Shown here: piece by piece, positions 52,150-61,495 of the stretch
How the letters are laid out: every line of letters starts with the position of its first letter
Position numbering within the stretch: the first letter of the stretch is position 1
Assembly: GCF_001295925.1 (NCBI RefSeq)
Contig: NZ_LJHQ01000003.1
Coordinates: forward strand, 372,001 to 436,000
DNA: 64,000 nt
Reading direction: 5' to 3'
Origin: Allobosea sp. AAP35
Lineage (GTDB): Bacteria; Pseudomonadota; Alphaproteobacteria; Rhizobiales; Beijerinckiaceae
Program-made: the position numbers and the translations under genes
The notes under the pieces: model-generated
Databases searched by the model: none
What the model was told of the DNA's origin: nothing
The model's input: the letters and a program-made list of their open reading frames with translations, nothing else

Positions 52150-54219
52150 ATGTATCACGCGATCGTTTTCCTCCCCCTGATCGGCTTCCTGATCGCCGGC
52201 CTCTTCGGCCGGCTGATCGGCGCGCGCGGCTCGGAGATCGTCACCACGGCCCTCCTGGTCGTCTCGGCGGTCCTGTCCTGGATCGCCTTCTTCAATGTTG
52301 GCTTCGGCGCCGGCACCACCCGTATCCAGGTCGCGACCTGGATGGCCTCGGGCGGCTTGCAGGTCGACTGGGCCTTCCGCATCGACACGCTGACCGTGGT
52401 GATGCTCGTCGTCGTCAACACCGTCTCCTCGCTCGTGCATGTCTATTCGATCGGCTACATGCATGAGGATCCGCATCGGCCGCGCTTTTTTGCCTATCTG
52501 TCGCTGTTCACCTTCGCCATGCTGATGCTGGTGACCGCCGACAACCTGGTGCAGATGTTCTTCGGCTGGGAGGGCGTCGGTCTCGCCTCCTATCTGCTGA
52601 TCGGCTTCTGGTACCAGAAGCCTTCCGCCTGCGCGGCCGCGATGAAGGCCTTCATCGTCAACCGCGTCGGCGATTTCGGCTTCCTGCTCGGCATCTTCCT
52701 GGTCTTCGTGCTGACCGGCTCGGTCGCCTTCGACACCATCTTCCCGCAGATCGCCGGGCTGACCGAGAGAACCTTCCGCTTCCTCGGTTATGACTGGAAC
52801 GCGCTGACCCTGACCGCGCTGCTCCTGTTCATGGGCGCCATGGGCAAGTCGGCCCAGTTCCTGCTGCACACCTGGTTGCCCGACGCGATGGAGGGCCCGA
52901 CGCCCGTCTCCGCGCTGATCCATGCGGCCACCATGGTCACCGCCGGCGTCTTCATGGTCGCGCGCCTGTCACCGATCTTCGAATATGCGCCGGTCGCGCT
53001 CACCGTCGTCATCGTCATCGGCGCGACGACGGCGTTCTTCGCCGCCACGATCGGCCTGGTGCAGAACGACATCAAGCGCGTCATCGCCTACTCGACCTGC
53101 TCGCAGCTCGGCTACATGTTCGTGGCGCTCGGCGTTGGGGCCTATTCGGCCGGCGTCTTCCACCTCTTCACTCATGCCTTCTTCAAGGCGCTGCTGTTTT
53201 TGGGCGCCGGCTCGGTCATACATGCGATGCATCACGAGCAGGACATGCGCAACATGGGCGGATTGCGGAAGCACATCCCGCTGACGGCCGCCGCCATGAC
53301 CATCGGCACGCTGGCGCTGACCGGCTTCCCGCTGCTCGCCGGCTACTTCTCGAAGGATGCGATCATCGAGAGCGCCTATGCTGCCGTTGCGCATAAGGGC
53401 TTCGTCGCGTCCTACGCCTATGTGCTGCTGGTAGTCGCAGCCTGCATGACCTCGTTCTATTCCTGGCGACTCTATTTCATGACCTTCGAGGGCAAGCCGC
53501 GCTGGACGGGCCACGGTGCTGACGGGCACGCGCACGCCGCTGATGCGCATGGTCACGCTGACGCGCCCCTGAGCGGCCATCCCGACCACGCTCCGCCGGC
53601 CCATGAGGACACTCATGGCGCACACGTGCATGGCGATCATCACGGCCATGACCACAAGCCCCATGAGAGCCCGCTGGTGATGCTGATCCCGCTCGCCGTG
53701 CTGTCGCTCGGCGCTATTGCTGCCGGCTTCGCCTTCAAGGGCGTCTTCATCGGCGACGGCTATGACGGCTTCTGGAAGGGCGCGCTCTTCACGGGCAAGG
53801 ACAACCACATCCTGCACGAGATGCACGAGGTGCCGAAATGGGTGATCTGGTCGCCCTTCGTCGCCATGCTGATCGGCTTCGCTCTGGCGCTTTATATGTA
53901 TGTGCTGCGCCCCGACGTCCCGGCCAAGCTCGCCGCGGCCAATCCGGCCCTCTACAAATTCCTGCTCAACAAGTGGTATTTCGACGAACTCTACGACTTC
54001 CTGTTCGTGAAGCCCTCGATGTGGATCGGAAAATTCCTCTGGAAGAAGGGCGACGGTTTCGTCATCGACGGCATGGGCCCCGATGGCATTTCCGCCCGGG
54101 TCGTGGACGTCACCGACCGGGTCGTGCGGCTCCAGACCGGCTATGTCTATCACTACGCCTTCGCCATGCTGATCGGCGTCGCAGGCTTCGTGACCTGGTA
54201 TCTCGTGGCGCGCGGGTGA
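52150..54219 (+). CDS. nuoL: NADH-quinone oxidoreductase subunit L with His-rich loop
   Basis: 689 aa, distal antiporter-like proton pump with the long lateral helix at the C-terminus. Core motifs such as [19 protein letters not shown] and the Lys of the pumping channel are present. Residues 455-505, in an exposed loop, contain 16 histidines in 51 positions (for example [14 protein letters not shown]), well beyond typical NuoL. The loop lies before the last helices and may bind metal or be neutral. Ends one base before nuoM. Confidence 0.97.
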   Translation: MYHAIVFLPLIGFLIAGLFGRLIGARGSEIVTTALLVVSAVLSWIAFFNVGFGAGTTRIQVATWMASGGLQVDWAFRIDTLTVVMLVVVNTVSSLVHVYSIGYMHEDPHRPRFFAYLSLFTFAMLMLVTADNLVQMFFGWEGVGLASYLLIGFWYQKPSACAAAMKAFIVNRVGDFGFLLGIFLVFVLTGSVAFDTIFPQIAGLTERTFRFLGYDWNALTLTALLLFMGAMGKSAQFLLHTWLPDAMEGPTPVSALIHAATMVTAGVFMVARLSPIFEYAPVALTVVIVIGATTAFFAATIGLVQNDIKRVIAYSTCSQLGYMFVALGVGAYSAGVFHLFTHAFFKALLFLGAGSVIHAMHHEQDMRNMGGLRKHIPLTAAAMTIGTLALTGFPLLAGYFSKDAIIESAYAAVAHKGFVASYAYVLLVVAACMTSFYSWRLYFMTFEGKPRWTGHGADGHAHAADAHGHADAPLSGHPDHAPPAHEDTHGAHVHGDHHGHDHKPHESPLVMLIPLAVLSLGAIAAGFAFKGVFIGDGYDGFWKGALFTGKDNHILHEMHEVPKWVIWSPFVAMLIGFALALYMYVLRPDVPAKLAAANPALYKFLLNKWYFDELYDFLFVKPSMWIGKFLWKKGDGFVIDGMGPDGISARVVDVTDRVVRLQTGYVYHYAFAMLIGVAGFVTWYLVARG

Positions 54220-54220
54220 G

Positions 54221-55735
54221 ATGATGTTCGGTTTCGGTATACTCACCGGTCTTCTGATCCTGCCGCTGGTCGGCGCGGCCTTCATCCTCGCGCAACGCGG
54301 GGACGAGGCCTCGGTCGATTCCAATGCGCGCTATGCGGCGCTGGCCGCCACCGTCGCGACCTTTGTGCTCGCCTGCTTCGCCTGGGCGCAGTTCGACCCC
54401 GCCAATCCCGGCTTCCAGATGGTCGAGACCCATGCCTGGGTCTCCGAGGCCATCAAGTTCAAGCTCGGCGTCGACGGCTTCTCCTTCCCCTTCGTGGTAC
54501 TGACCGCCTTCCTGATGCCGTTCTGCATCCTGGCGTCCTGGACCTCGATCACGAAGCGCGTGCGCGAATACATGGTCGCGTTCCTGATCTTGGAGACGCT
54601 GATGATCGGCGTCTTCGTGGCGCTCGACCTCGTGCTGTTCTACCTGTTCTTCGAGGGCGGCCTGATCCCGATGTTCCTGATCATCGGCATCTGGGGCGGC
54701 AAGCGGCGCGTCTATGCCTCCTACAAGTTCTTCCTCTACACGCTGCTCGGCTCGGTTCTGCTGCTGCTGGCGCTGATGGCGATGTACTGGCATGCCGGCA
54801 CCACCGACATCCCGACGCTGCTGGCGCATAAATTCCCCGCCGGCATGCAGACCTGGCTGTGGCTGGCCTTCTTCGCCTCCTTCGCGGTGAAGATGCCGAT
54901 GTGGCCGGTTCACACTTGGCTGCCCGACGCCCACGTCGAGGCGCCGACCGCAGGCTCCGTCGTGCTGGCCGCGATCATGTTGAAGATGGGCGGCTACGGA
55001 TTCATCCGCTTCTCGATCCCGATGTTCCCCGAAGCCTCGGACTACTTCGCCTCCTTCGTCTTCGCGCTCTCCGTCATCGCCATCGTCTACACCTCGCTGG
55101 TGGCGCTGATGCAGGAGGACATCAAGAAGCTGATCGCCTACTCCTCCGTCGCCCATATGGGCTTCGTCACGATGGGCCTGTTCACCCTGACGCCGCAGGG
55201 CATCCAGGGCGCGATGTTCCAGATGGTCAGCCACGGGCTGGTCTCGGGCGCGCTCTTCCTCTGCGTCGGCGTCATCTACGACCGCATGCACACGCGCGAG
55301 ATTTCCGCCTATGGCGGCCTGGTCAACCGCATGCCGGTCTATGCCGTAATCTTCATGGTCTTCACGATGGCCAATGTCGGCCTGCCCGGCACGGCCGGCT
55401 TCGTCGGCGAGTTCCTGACATTGATGGGCGCCTTCAGGGCCAACCCCTGGGTCGCTTTCATCGCCTGCTTCGGCGTGATCCTCTCGGCGGCCTATGCGCT
55501 GTGGCTCTACCGCCGCGTCATGTTCGGCGAACTGGTCAAGCCCGAGCTCAAGGCCATCCTGGATCTCAATCCACGTGAGATGGTGATCCTGGTTCCGCTG
55601 GTGCTCCTCACGGTCTGGTACGGCATCCGCCCGGGTACGATCCTCGACGCCTTCGCGGCGCCGACCGAAGCCCTCATCAAGAATTATCAGGCCGCACTCA
55701 CCGCCGCGAAAACGGCGATGCTGGTCGTTCAGTAA
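54221..55735 (+). CDS. nuoM: NADH-quinone oxidoreductase subunit M
   Basis: 504 aa, 14-helix antiporter-like pump. [20 protein letters not shown] with the conserved Glu and [20 protein letters not shown] with the pumping Lys are present. Two adjacent ATG codons at 54221 and 54224; the first is one base past the nuoL stop. Confidence 0.98.
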   Translation: MMFGFGILTGLLILPLVGAAFILAQRGDEASVDSNARYAALAATVATFVLACFAWAQFDPANPGFQMVETHAWVSEAIKFKLGVDGFSFPFVVLTAFLMPFCILASWTSITKRVREYMVAFLILETLMIGVFVALDLVLFYLFFEGGLIPMFLIIGIWGGKRRVYASYKFFLYTLLGSVLLLLALMAMYWHAGTTDIPTLLAHKFPAGMQTWLWLAFFASFAVKMPMWPVHTWLPDAHVEAPTAGSVVLAAIMLKMGGYGFIRFSIPMFPEASDYFASFVFALSVIAIVYTSLVALMQEDIKKLIAYSSVAHMGFVTMGLFTLTPQGIQGAMFQMVSHGLVSGALFLCVGVIYDRMHTREISAYGGLVNRMPVYAVIFMVFTMANVGLPGTAGFVGEFLTLMGAFRANPWVAFIACFGVILSAAYALWLYRRVMFGELVKPELKAILDLNPREMVILVPLVLLTVWYGIRPGTILDAFAAPTEALIKNYQAALTAAKTAMLVVQ

Positions 55736-55746
55736 GGTCTGTCAGG

Positions 55747-57174
55747 ATGGCTCTGCCCGCTCTCGGCCCGGCGCTTCCGGAAATCATCCTCGCGCTGGGC
55801 GCCATCGCCATGGTGCTGTACGGCGCCATCCGCGGCGAACGCGCCACGCGCCTGCTCGAAGGCGCGGCGCTGGCGCTGTTTGCGCTCGCGCTGGTGCTGG
55901 TGCTCTCGGGCGAGGGCAGGGTTTTGACCTTCAACGACGGCTTCGTCGTCGACAGCTTCGCCCGCTTCTTCAAGGTGCTGACGCTGCTGGGCGCGGCCGC
56001 CGCGATCCTGCTCTCCTCGGACTCGCTGCGTCGCGACGGCACGATGCGGTTCGAGTTCCCGATCCTGATCGTCCTCTCGACGGTCGGCATGATGATGATG
56101 ATCTCGGCCAATGACCTCATCAGCCTCTATGTCGGCCTCGAACTGCAGTCCCTGGCGCTCTATGTCGTCGCCGCCTTCGACCGCGACAATCCCAAATCCA
56201 CCGAAGCCGGCCTGAAATACTTCGTCCTCGGCGCTCTCTCCTCGGGCATGCTGCTCTATGGCGCCTCGCTGGTGTACGGCTTCACCGGTACGGTCAATTA
56301 TGGCGGCATCGCCGCGGCGGTCCAGGGCGGCAACCCCGGCATCGGCCTGATCTTCGGCATCGTCTTCATCGCGGCCGGCGTCGCGTTCAAGATCTCGGCG
56401 GTGCCGTTCCATATGTGGACGCCCGACGTCTATGAGGGCGCGCCGACCCCGGTCGCCGCCTTCTTCGCCTCCGCCCCCAAGATGGCGGCGATGGCGATGG
56501 TCGTGCGCATCTTCGTCGGCGCCTTCCCCGGCGCGCTGCACGAATGGCAGCAGATCGTCATCTTCATCGCGATCGCCTCGATGGGCCTTGGCGCCTTTGC
56601 TGCGATCGGTCAGAGCAACATCAAGCGCCTGCTCGCTTATTCCTCCATCGCCAATATAGGCTACGCGCTGGTCGGCCTCGCCGCCGGCACAGCGAGCGGC
56701 GTTCAGGGCGTGCTGGTCTATATGGCAATCTATCTCGCCACGACGCTCGGCGCCTTCGCCTGCATGCTCATGATGCGCCGCGACGGCAAGGCGGTCGAGG
56801 AGATCGGCGAGCTTGCCGGCCTGTCGCGCACCAATCCCTGGATGGCCTTCGCGCTGGCGATGATGATGTTCTCGCTCGCCGGTATTCCGCCGCTCGCCGG
56901 CTTCTGGGCCAAGTTCTACGTCTTCCTGGCCGCCATAGACGCCAAGCTCTATGTGCTCGCCGTCATCGGCGTCGTCACCAGCGTGGTCGGCGCCTATTAT
57001 TATCTGCGGCTGGTCAAGCTGATGTATTTCGACGAGGCCAAGCCCGCTTTCGAGAAGGGCGACATCGGCGTGCGCGCCGTGCTCCTGGTCTCGGCTTTGT
57101 TCGTCCTGGCGCTGTCGCTGCTGCCCGCCCCGCTGCTGAACTCGGCTGGCGCTGCGGCGAAGTCGCTGTTTTGA
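55747..57174 (+). CDS. nuoN: NADH-quinone oxidoreductase subunit N
   Basis: 475 aa, the third antiporter-like subunit. Contains ISLYVGLELQSLALYVVAAF and KISAVPFHMWTPDVYEGAPT. ATG 55747 has AGG just upstream. It ends the nuo set; a palindromic repeat separates it from birA. Confidence 0.98.
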   Translation: MALPALGPALPEIILALGAIAMVLYGAIRGERATRLLEGAALALFALALVLVLSGEGRVLTFNDGFVVDSFARFFKVLTLLGAAAAILLSSDSLRRDGTMRFEFPILIVLSTVGMMMMISANDLISLYVGLELQSLALYVVAAFDRDNPKSTEAGLKYFVLGALSSGMLLYGASLVYGFTGTVNYGGIAAAVQGGNPGIGLIFGIVFIAAGVAFKISAVPFHMWTPDVYEGAPTPVAAFFASAPKMAAMAMVVRIFVGAFPGALHEWQQIVIFIAIASMGLGAFAAIGQSNIKRLLAYSSIANIGYALVGLAAGTASGVQGVLVYMAIYLATTLGAFACMLMMRRDGKAVEEIGELAGLSRTNPWMAFALAMMMFSLAGIPPLAGFWAKFYVFLAAIDAKLYVLAVIGVVTSVVGAYYYLRLVKLMYFDEAKPAFEKGDIGVRAVLLVSALFVLALSLLPAPLLNSAGAAAKSLF

Positions 57175-57181
57175 GTGTGGC

Positions 57182-57285
57182 CGTCATGCTCGGGCCTGAC
57201 CCGAGCATCTCAGGACGCGAAGTCGCCGGTGTTTCATCCGGCCGGAGATTCTCGGGTCTTCGCTACGCTGCGCCCGAGAATGACG
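57182..57285. repeat. palindromic repeat between nuoN and birA, reaching into the birA start
   Basis: It begins CGTCATGCTCGGGCCTGACC and ends CGCCCGAGAATGACG, with the internal palindrome GCTCGGGCCTGACCCGAGC. The right half (GAGATTCTCGGGTCTTCGC) is nearly identical to that of 17435-17542. Its last bases, GAGAATGACG, include the ATG at 57280, the first possible birA start. Confidence 0.82.
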
Positions 57286-58071
57286 ACCCGTCTCATGCTC
57301 GGTGAAGCCGCCCGTGCCGCCGGCTACCGGCTGGTTGTTCGCGAAGAGGTCGGCTCCACAATGGAGGAGGCGCGCCGCGCGCTTCAGCAGGGCGAGCCCG
57401 GTCAGCTCTGGATCGTCGCCCGCAGCCAGAACGCCGGTCGCGGCCGCCACGGGCGGCAATGGACCTCGCCGCCCGGCAATCTCTACGCCAGCCTGTTGCT
57501 GGTCGACCCTTGCGAGCCGGTGCGCGCGCCACAGCTCGGCTTCGTCGCGGGTCTGGCGCTCCATGACGCCGCAGCGAAGGTCACGGGTCTCAACGATCCC
57601 AGGCTCGGGCTGAAATGGCCCAATGATCTGTTGATCGACGGCGCCAAATGCTCTGGCCTTTTGCTCGAGGGCGAAAGCGGGGCAGGACGGTTTGCCGTCG
57701 TCGCCGGACTGGGCATCAACATCGCCTCCTGCGCGCAGGGCACACCCTATCCGGCGAGCTTCCTCAAGGCGCATGCGCCGCAAGCGACGATCGAGGCCGC
57801 ACTCGCCGCACTCTCCGACGCCTGGGCTGCACGCTTCGCAACCTGGCAATCGGGGGGCGGTTTCGCGGCCATTCGGCAGGCCTGGCTCGAACGGGCCGCT
57901 TTCTTGGGGCAGACGATCACGATCAGGCCCGCCGAGGGCGCCGTCACCGGCGTTTTTTCCGGCATCGACGCCACGGGGCGGCTGCTACTGGAGACCGCGG
58001 CCGGCCCGCGCCAATTCGATGCCGGCGATCTCTTCTTCGGGCAGCCGCCCTTGGATGAGCCACGAGCCTGA
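57280..58071 (+). CDS. birA: biotin--[acetyl-CoA-carboxylase] ligase
   Basis: 263 aa. Joins biotin to the biotin-carrier protein of acetyl-CoA carboxylase and other carboxylases via biotinyl-AMP. The signature GRGRHGRQWTSPPGNLYAS (biotin/ATP loop) and KWPNDLLIDGAKCSGLL are clear. It lacks the N-terminal HTH of E. coli BirA, so it is an enzyme only, as usual in Rhizobiales. Start uncertain: the ATG at 57280 is the end of a palindromic repeat; the ATG at 57295 would remove five residues. Neither has a strong Shine-Dalgarno. The position after nuoN is conserved in the group. Confidence 0.93.
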   Translation: MTTRLMLGEAARAAGYRLVVREEVGSTMEEARRALQQGEPGQLWIVARSQNAGRGRHGRQWTSPPGNLYASLLLVDPCEPVRAPQLGFVAGLALHDAAAKVTGLNDPRLGLKWPNDLLIDGAKCSGLLLEGESGAGRFAVVAGLGINIASCAQGTPYPASFLKAHAPQATIEAALAALSDAWAARFATWQSGGGFAAIRQAWLERAAFLGQTITIRPAEGAVTGVFSGIDATGRLLLETAAGPRQFDAGDLFFGQPPLDEPRA

Positions 58072-58076
58072 TCCAA

Positions 58077-58156
58077 CGTCACTGCGAGCGGAGCGAAGGA
58101 ATCCAGGACGGTAGAGCGAAAACCGTCTCGATGGCTCGGTGGTGCTCGCCATGACG
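58077..58156. repeat. palindromic repeat between birA and rnj
   Basis: CGTCACTGCGAGC (58077-58089) and GCTCGCCATGACG (58144-58156) are imperfect inverted arms (11 of 13 pairs) enclosing GGAGCGAAGGAATCCAGG and a central ACGGT...ACCGT pair. This is a third repeat family, of the CGTCATTGCGAGC type widespread in proteobacteria. Confidence 0.75.
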
Positions 58157-58251
58157 ACCTGCCGCCGCTCTGGAGCCTCGTGTCGTGGCGTGGTAGGGCT
58201 CCCGCTCGATATCGGCGCTGCCCCGCGCCCCGCTTTCAGTCAGGATGTTTC

Positions 58252-59922
58252 GTGACCCGTTCCAAAGACCAGCTTGTTTTCGTTCCACTCGGCGGCCTCG
58301 GCGAGATCGGCATGAACGCCGCCCTCTACGGCTTTGGACCGGAAGGTCGGAGGAAATGGATCCTGGTCGATTGCGGCCTGTCCTTCGCCGGTCCGGAGGT
58401 TCCGGGCGTCGACATCATGCTGCCGGACCTGCGCTACATCATCGAGGAGCGCGCGAACCTGCTGGGCATCGTCATTACCCATGCCCATGAGGATCATATC
58501 GGCGCACTCGCCGCGCTCTGGCCGTCCCTGCGGGCGCCGGTCTACTGCACGAAATTCGCAGCTGGCCTGCTGGCGACGCGCCGCCTGTCGGAGCCGGGCG
58601 CGCCGAAGGTGCCGATGAACATCATCGCGCAGGGCGGCAGCTTCAAGCTTGGCCCCTTCGAGATCGAGTTCGTACCCGTCGCACACTCGATCCCCGAATC
58701 GAACGCGCTCGCCATCCGCACACCCGTCGGCCTCGTCGTCCACACTGGCGACTGGAAGATCGACGTGACGCCGCAGGTCGGCCTGCCGACCGACGAGAAG
58801 CGCCTGCGCGAACTCGGCGACGAGGGCGTCCTCGCGATGATCTGCGATTCGACCAACGTCATGCGCGACGGCACCTCGCCGAGCGAGGCCGATGTCGCCG
58901 CCAAGATCAAGGAACTGGTGCATTCGGCGCCGGGTCGTGTCGCCGTCACCACCTTCGCCTCCAATGTCGCGCGCCTGCGCGCCGTGGCGGAAGCCGCCAT
59001 GGCCGATCAGCGCGAGGTCGTCGTCGTCGGCCGCGCCATGGACCGCGTCATCGATGTCGCGCGCGAATGCGGCTATCTCGACGGCATCCCGGCGTTCCGC
59101 TCTGCCGACACCTATGGCTACCTGCCGCGCGACAAGGTCGTCTGCCTGTTGACCGGCAGCCAGGGCGAGCCGCGCGCCGCGCTGTCGCGCATCGCCTCCG
59201 ACGATCATCCCGAGATCACGCTGACGCCGGGCGACCGCGTGATCTTCTCCTCGCGCACCATTCCCGGCAATGAAAAGGCCGTCGGCGCGATCCAGAACGC
59301 GCTAGCCCGCGACAATATCGAGATCATCACCGACCGGACGCATCTGGTCCATGTCTCCGGCCATCCCCGCCGCGAGGAAATGGCCAGGCTCTATGGCTGG
59401 CTCAAGCCCAAGATCGTCATCCCAGCCCATGGCGAGGATTTGCATCTGTCGGAGCATGCGACCTTCGCCCGCGGGCTCGGCGTCAAGATCGTGGTGCGCG
59501 CCGGCAATGGCGATGTGGTCGAGATCACCCCCGAGGGCGCCAGCAAGATCGACGAGGTCAACCATGGCCGGCTCTACCAGGACGGCAATCTGCTGGTGAA
59601 TGCGCTGGAGAAGACGATTCCCGAGCGCCGCCGGCTCTCCTTCGTGGGCATGATCTCGGTCGCGGTCGCGATCGATCAGAAGGGCGGGCTCGCCGGTGAT
59701 CCCGAGATCGCCGTTCTCGGCCTGCCGCCCTATACGCGCGATGGCAGCGGCTTCGACGAATATGTCGCCGAGGCCGTGTCGGAACTGATCGACGGCATTC
59801 CCAAGGCGCGCCGCCGCGATCCGGAGGCGCTTCGCAACGCGCTGGAGCGCGGTTTGCGCAGCGCCGTCAACGAGGAGTGGGGCAAGAAGCCGCTGGTGCA
59901 TGCGCTGGTGATCGAGGTTTAG
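58252..59922 (+). CDS. rnj: ribonuclease J
   Basis: 556 aa metallo-beta-lactamase/beta-CASP nuclease with 5'-3' exonuclease and endonuclease activity, which matures rRNA and mRNA in Rhizobiales. The zinc motif THAHEDHIGAL (His77, His79, Asp81, His82) and the beta-CASP motifs (VHTGDWKID, TGSQGEPRAALSRI, HVSGHPRREEMARL) are present. The start is a GTG at 58252, with AGGA 7 nt upstream, giving the usual MTRSKDQLVFVPLGGLGEIG. An ATG at 58245 is out of frame. Confidence 0.95.
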   Translation: MTRSKDQLVFVPLGGLGEIGMNAALYGFGPEGRRKWILVDCGLSFAGPEVPGVDIMLPDLRYIIEERANLLGIVITHAHEDHIGALAALWPSLRAPVYCTKFAAGLLATRRLSEPGAPKVPMNIIAQGGSFKLGPFEIEFVPVAHSIPESNALAIRTPVGLVVHTGDWKIDVTPQVGLPTDEKRLRELGDEGVLAMICDSTNVMRDGTSPSEADVAAKIKELVHSAPGRVAVTTFASNVARLRAVAEAAMADQREVVVVGRAMDRVIDVARECGYLDGIPAFRSADTYGYLPRDKVVCLLTGSQGEPRAALSRIASDDHPEITLTPGDRVIFSSRTIPGNEKAVGAIQNALARDNIEIITDRTHLVHVSGHPRREEMARLYGWLKPKIVIPAHGEDLHLSEHATFARGLGVKIVVRAGNGDVVEITPEGASKIDEVNHGRLYQDGNLLVNALEKTIPERRRLSFVGMISVAVAIDQKGGLAGDPEIAVLGLPPYTRDGSGFDEYVAEAVSELIDGIPKARRRDPEALRNALERGLRSAVNEEWGKKPLVHALVIEV

Positions 59923-59925
59923 CGA

Positions 59926-59996
59926 GTGGCGAATGGCGAGTGGCGAATGATAGAACGGAGATGGTCTCGCCACGCGTCACTCGCCATTCGCCCCTT
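59926..59996. repeat. GGCGAATGGCGAGT-type repeat between rnj and mce
   Basis: AGTGGCGAATGGCG is followed directly by AGTGGCGAATGATA, a tandem pair of ~14-bp units. Their inverted counterpart, CACTCGCCATTCGCC, lies ~40 bp downstream, making a hairpin that fills the rnj-mce gap. Confidence 0.75.
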
Positions 59997-60014
59997 GCCC
60001 AAGCAGAGCCCCCC

Positions 60015-60419
60015 ATGATCGGACGCCTGAACCACGTCGCCATCGCCGTCGGTGATCTTGCCGCCGCCACCGCTCTTTATCGCGACACGCTCGGCGCGCG
60101 CGTCTCCCAGCCCTTGCCGCAGCCGGAACACGGCGTCACCGTGGTCTTCGTCGAACTGCCCAACACCAAGATCGAGCTGCTCGAGCCGCTGGGGGCCGAG
60201 TCGCCGGTGGCAAAATTCATCGCGCGCAATCCCGATGGCGGCATCCACCACATCTGCTACGAGGTCGACGACATCATCGCCGCCCGCGACCGGTTGACGG
60301 AGAGTGGTGCGCGCGTGCTGGGCACCGGCGAGCCGCGCATCGGCGCCCATGGCAAGCCCGTCATCTTCCTCCATCCCAAGGATTTCAACGGGACGCTCGT
60401 CGAGCTCGAACAAGCCTGA
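60015..60419 (+). CDS. mce: methylmalonyl-CoA epimerase
   Basis: 134 aa, vicinal-oxygen-chelate fold. Interconverts (R)- and (S)-methylmalonyl-CoA in propionate and odd-chain catabolism or the reverse pathway. His7 (LNHVAIAV), the GGIHHICYEVDD segment and the C-terminal Glu in GTLVELEQ are the expected metal ligands, and PEHGVTVVFVELPNTKIELL is typical. ATG 60015. It is found beside rnj in many Rhizobiales. The mutase genes are not in this window. Confidence 0.95.
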   Translation: MIGRLNHVAIAVGDLAAATALYRDTLGARVSQPLPQPEHGVTVVFVELPNTKIELLEPLGAESPVAKFIARNPDGGIHHICYEVDDIIAARDRLTESGARVLGTGEPRIGAHGKPVIFLHPKDFNGTLVELEQA

Positions 60420-60430
60420 TTGTGGTACAG

Positions 60431-60838
60431 ATGTCCGACATAACCTTCTTTGGCGAACCGGAGCCGGGCTCGGCCCGCCCGTTCAGCGCCGCGACCCGCG
60501 CCGGAGGCCTGGTTTTCGTCTCCGGCCATTCCGCGCCACATGATCCCTTGCGCGGAATCGATCGTGGCGAGACGCCTGCCGACGAAGTGCGCAACGCGCT
60601 CGTGCATATCGCCGGTATCCTGACGGAGGCCGACAGCGCGCTCGATCGCGTCGTGCAGATGACAATGCTCATCACTGACCCGGCCGATTACGCGGCCTGC
60701 AACGCCGAATATGTGAAGCATTTCCCGCGCGGGCTGCCAGCGCGCCATACGGCACGCTTCGGCGTGCCGACGCAGGCCCGCGTCGCCTTCTCCTGCATCG
60801 CCCTGGCCGGCGATAGCGACAAGGACCCATCGTCATGA
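60431..60838 (+). CDS. RidA family protein, second paralogue
   Basis: 135 aa. RidA fold with GGLVFVSGHSAPHDP near the N-terminus, RNALVHIAGILTEADSALDR and RHTARFGVPTQARVAFSCIA. The last segment has an Arg in the position usual for substrate carboxylate binding, but the motif is not the classic RxxVxVAxLP, so activity is uncertain. ATG 60431 is preferred to a GTG nine bases upstream. Its stop overlaps the DUF1467 ATG by 4 bp (ATGA). It is distinct in sequence from the RidA protein at 934-1407. Confidence 0.82.
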   Translation: MSDITFFGEPEPGSARPFSAATRAGGLVFVSGHSAPHDPLRGIDRGETPADEVRNALVHIAGILTEADSALDRVVQMTMLITDPADYAACNAEYVKHFPRGLPARHTARFGVPTQARVAFSCIALAGDSDKDPSS

Positions 60839-61065
60839 CAATCGCCAGCGCGCTCGCGGTCTATTTCGTGATCTGGTGGACGGTGCTCTTCGCGGTACTG
60901 CCCTTCGGCATCCGTAGCCAGGTCGAGACCGGCGACGTCGTCGCGGGCACCGAGCCCGGCGCGCCTGCGCTGCCGGGGCTTTTGCGCAAGGCGGTGATCA
61001 CCTCGTTGATCGCGGCGGTCGTCTTCCTGTTCGTCTGGTATGGCTGGGCAGCGCTGGATCTCTGA
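60835..61065 (+). CDS. DUF1467 family membrane protein
   Basis: 76 aa with two membrane helices (ALAVYFVIWWTVLFAVLPFG and ITSLIAAVVFLFVWYGWAAL) joined by a polar loop containing the family's RSQVETGDVVAGTEPGAPA. DUF1467 genes follow mce in most Rhizobiales. Function unknown. Coupled to the RidA gene by an ATGA overlap. The 430-bp gap after it holds a minus-strand terminator and a weak small gene. Confidence 0.9.
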   Translation: MTIASALAVYFVIWWTVLFAVLPFGIRSQVETGDVVAGTEPGAPALPGLLRKAVITSLIAAVVFLFVWYGWAALDL

Positions 61066-61140
61066 CGGACGGGGATCCGCGGCGCTGCGAGGGGATCCTG
61101 GCCGGCGGGCTCCCCGGAGCAAGGCCGATAACAGACAAAG

Positions 61141-61165
61141 AAAAAGGCAAGGCCGAAGCCTTGCC
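61141..61165 (-). terminator. Rho-independent terminator on the minus strand
   Basis: GGCAAGGC (61146-61153) pairs with GCCTTGCC (61158-61165). On the minus strand it reads GGCAAGGC-TTCG-GCCTTGCC followed by TTTTT, a textbook terminator with a stable TTCG loop. It implies a minus-strand transcript ending here, arising between 61,170 and 61,490. Confidence 0.85.
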
Positions 61166-61169
61166 CTCG

Positions 61170-61376
61170 CTAGTCTGTTTTTACCGCAGTAACGGCGCGC
61201 GTCTGTTTGCGTGCGACTCGTATACTAGGCGGGCGTTTGTCCTCCCGAGACCTGGTCCGCGGAGCTTCGATCAACAAAGCGTGTCCAGCAAGAGTTTGAT
61301 AACCGATCGCCACACGTTTGTCATCAGTTTGAGCAGGTGCCGCCTCAACTTTTTGCAAATTTATTCTGTGATGCAC
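61170..61376 (-). CDS. possible small basic protein, or sRNA, ending at a terminator
   Basis: 68 codons from GTG 61376; the next in-frame codon set upstream contains a stop, so this is the only start. The product would be basic and polar (for example VAIGYQTLAGHALLIEAPRT, then RVARKQTRAVTAVKTD). It has no good Shine-Dalgarno and its third positions are markedly less GC-rich than host genes. The stop is only 4 bp before a strong terminator, which supports a real transcript; the RNA itself may be the product. Confidence 0.4.
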   Translation of the reverse strand: MHHRINLQKVEAAPAQTDDKRVAIGYQTLAGHALLIEAPRTRSREDKRPPSIRVARKQTRAVTAVKTD

Positions 61377-61495
61377 TTGTGCGGTGCAACATCATGCGCT
61401 TCTGACCCTTGAGGTGCCTTGTTCTGGCCCCAGGATGCCGCTACGACCCGCGAAGATGAGATGCCCGCCGGATCACCGGTGTCACGGAGATGACA

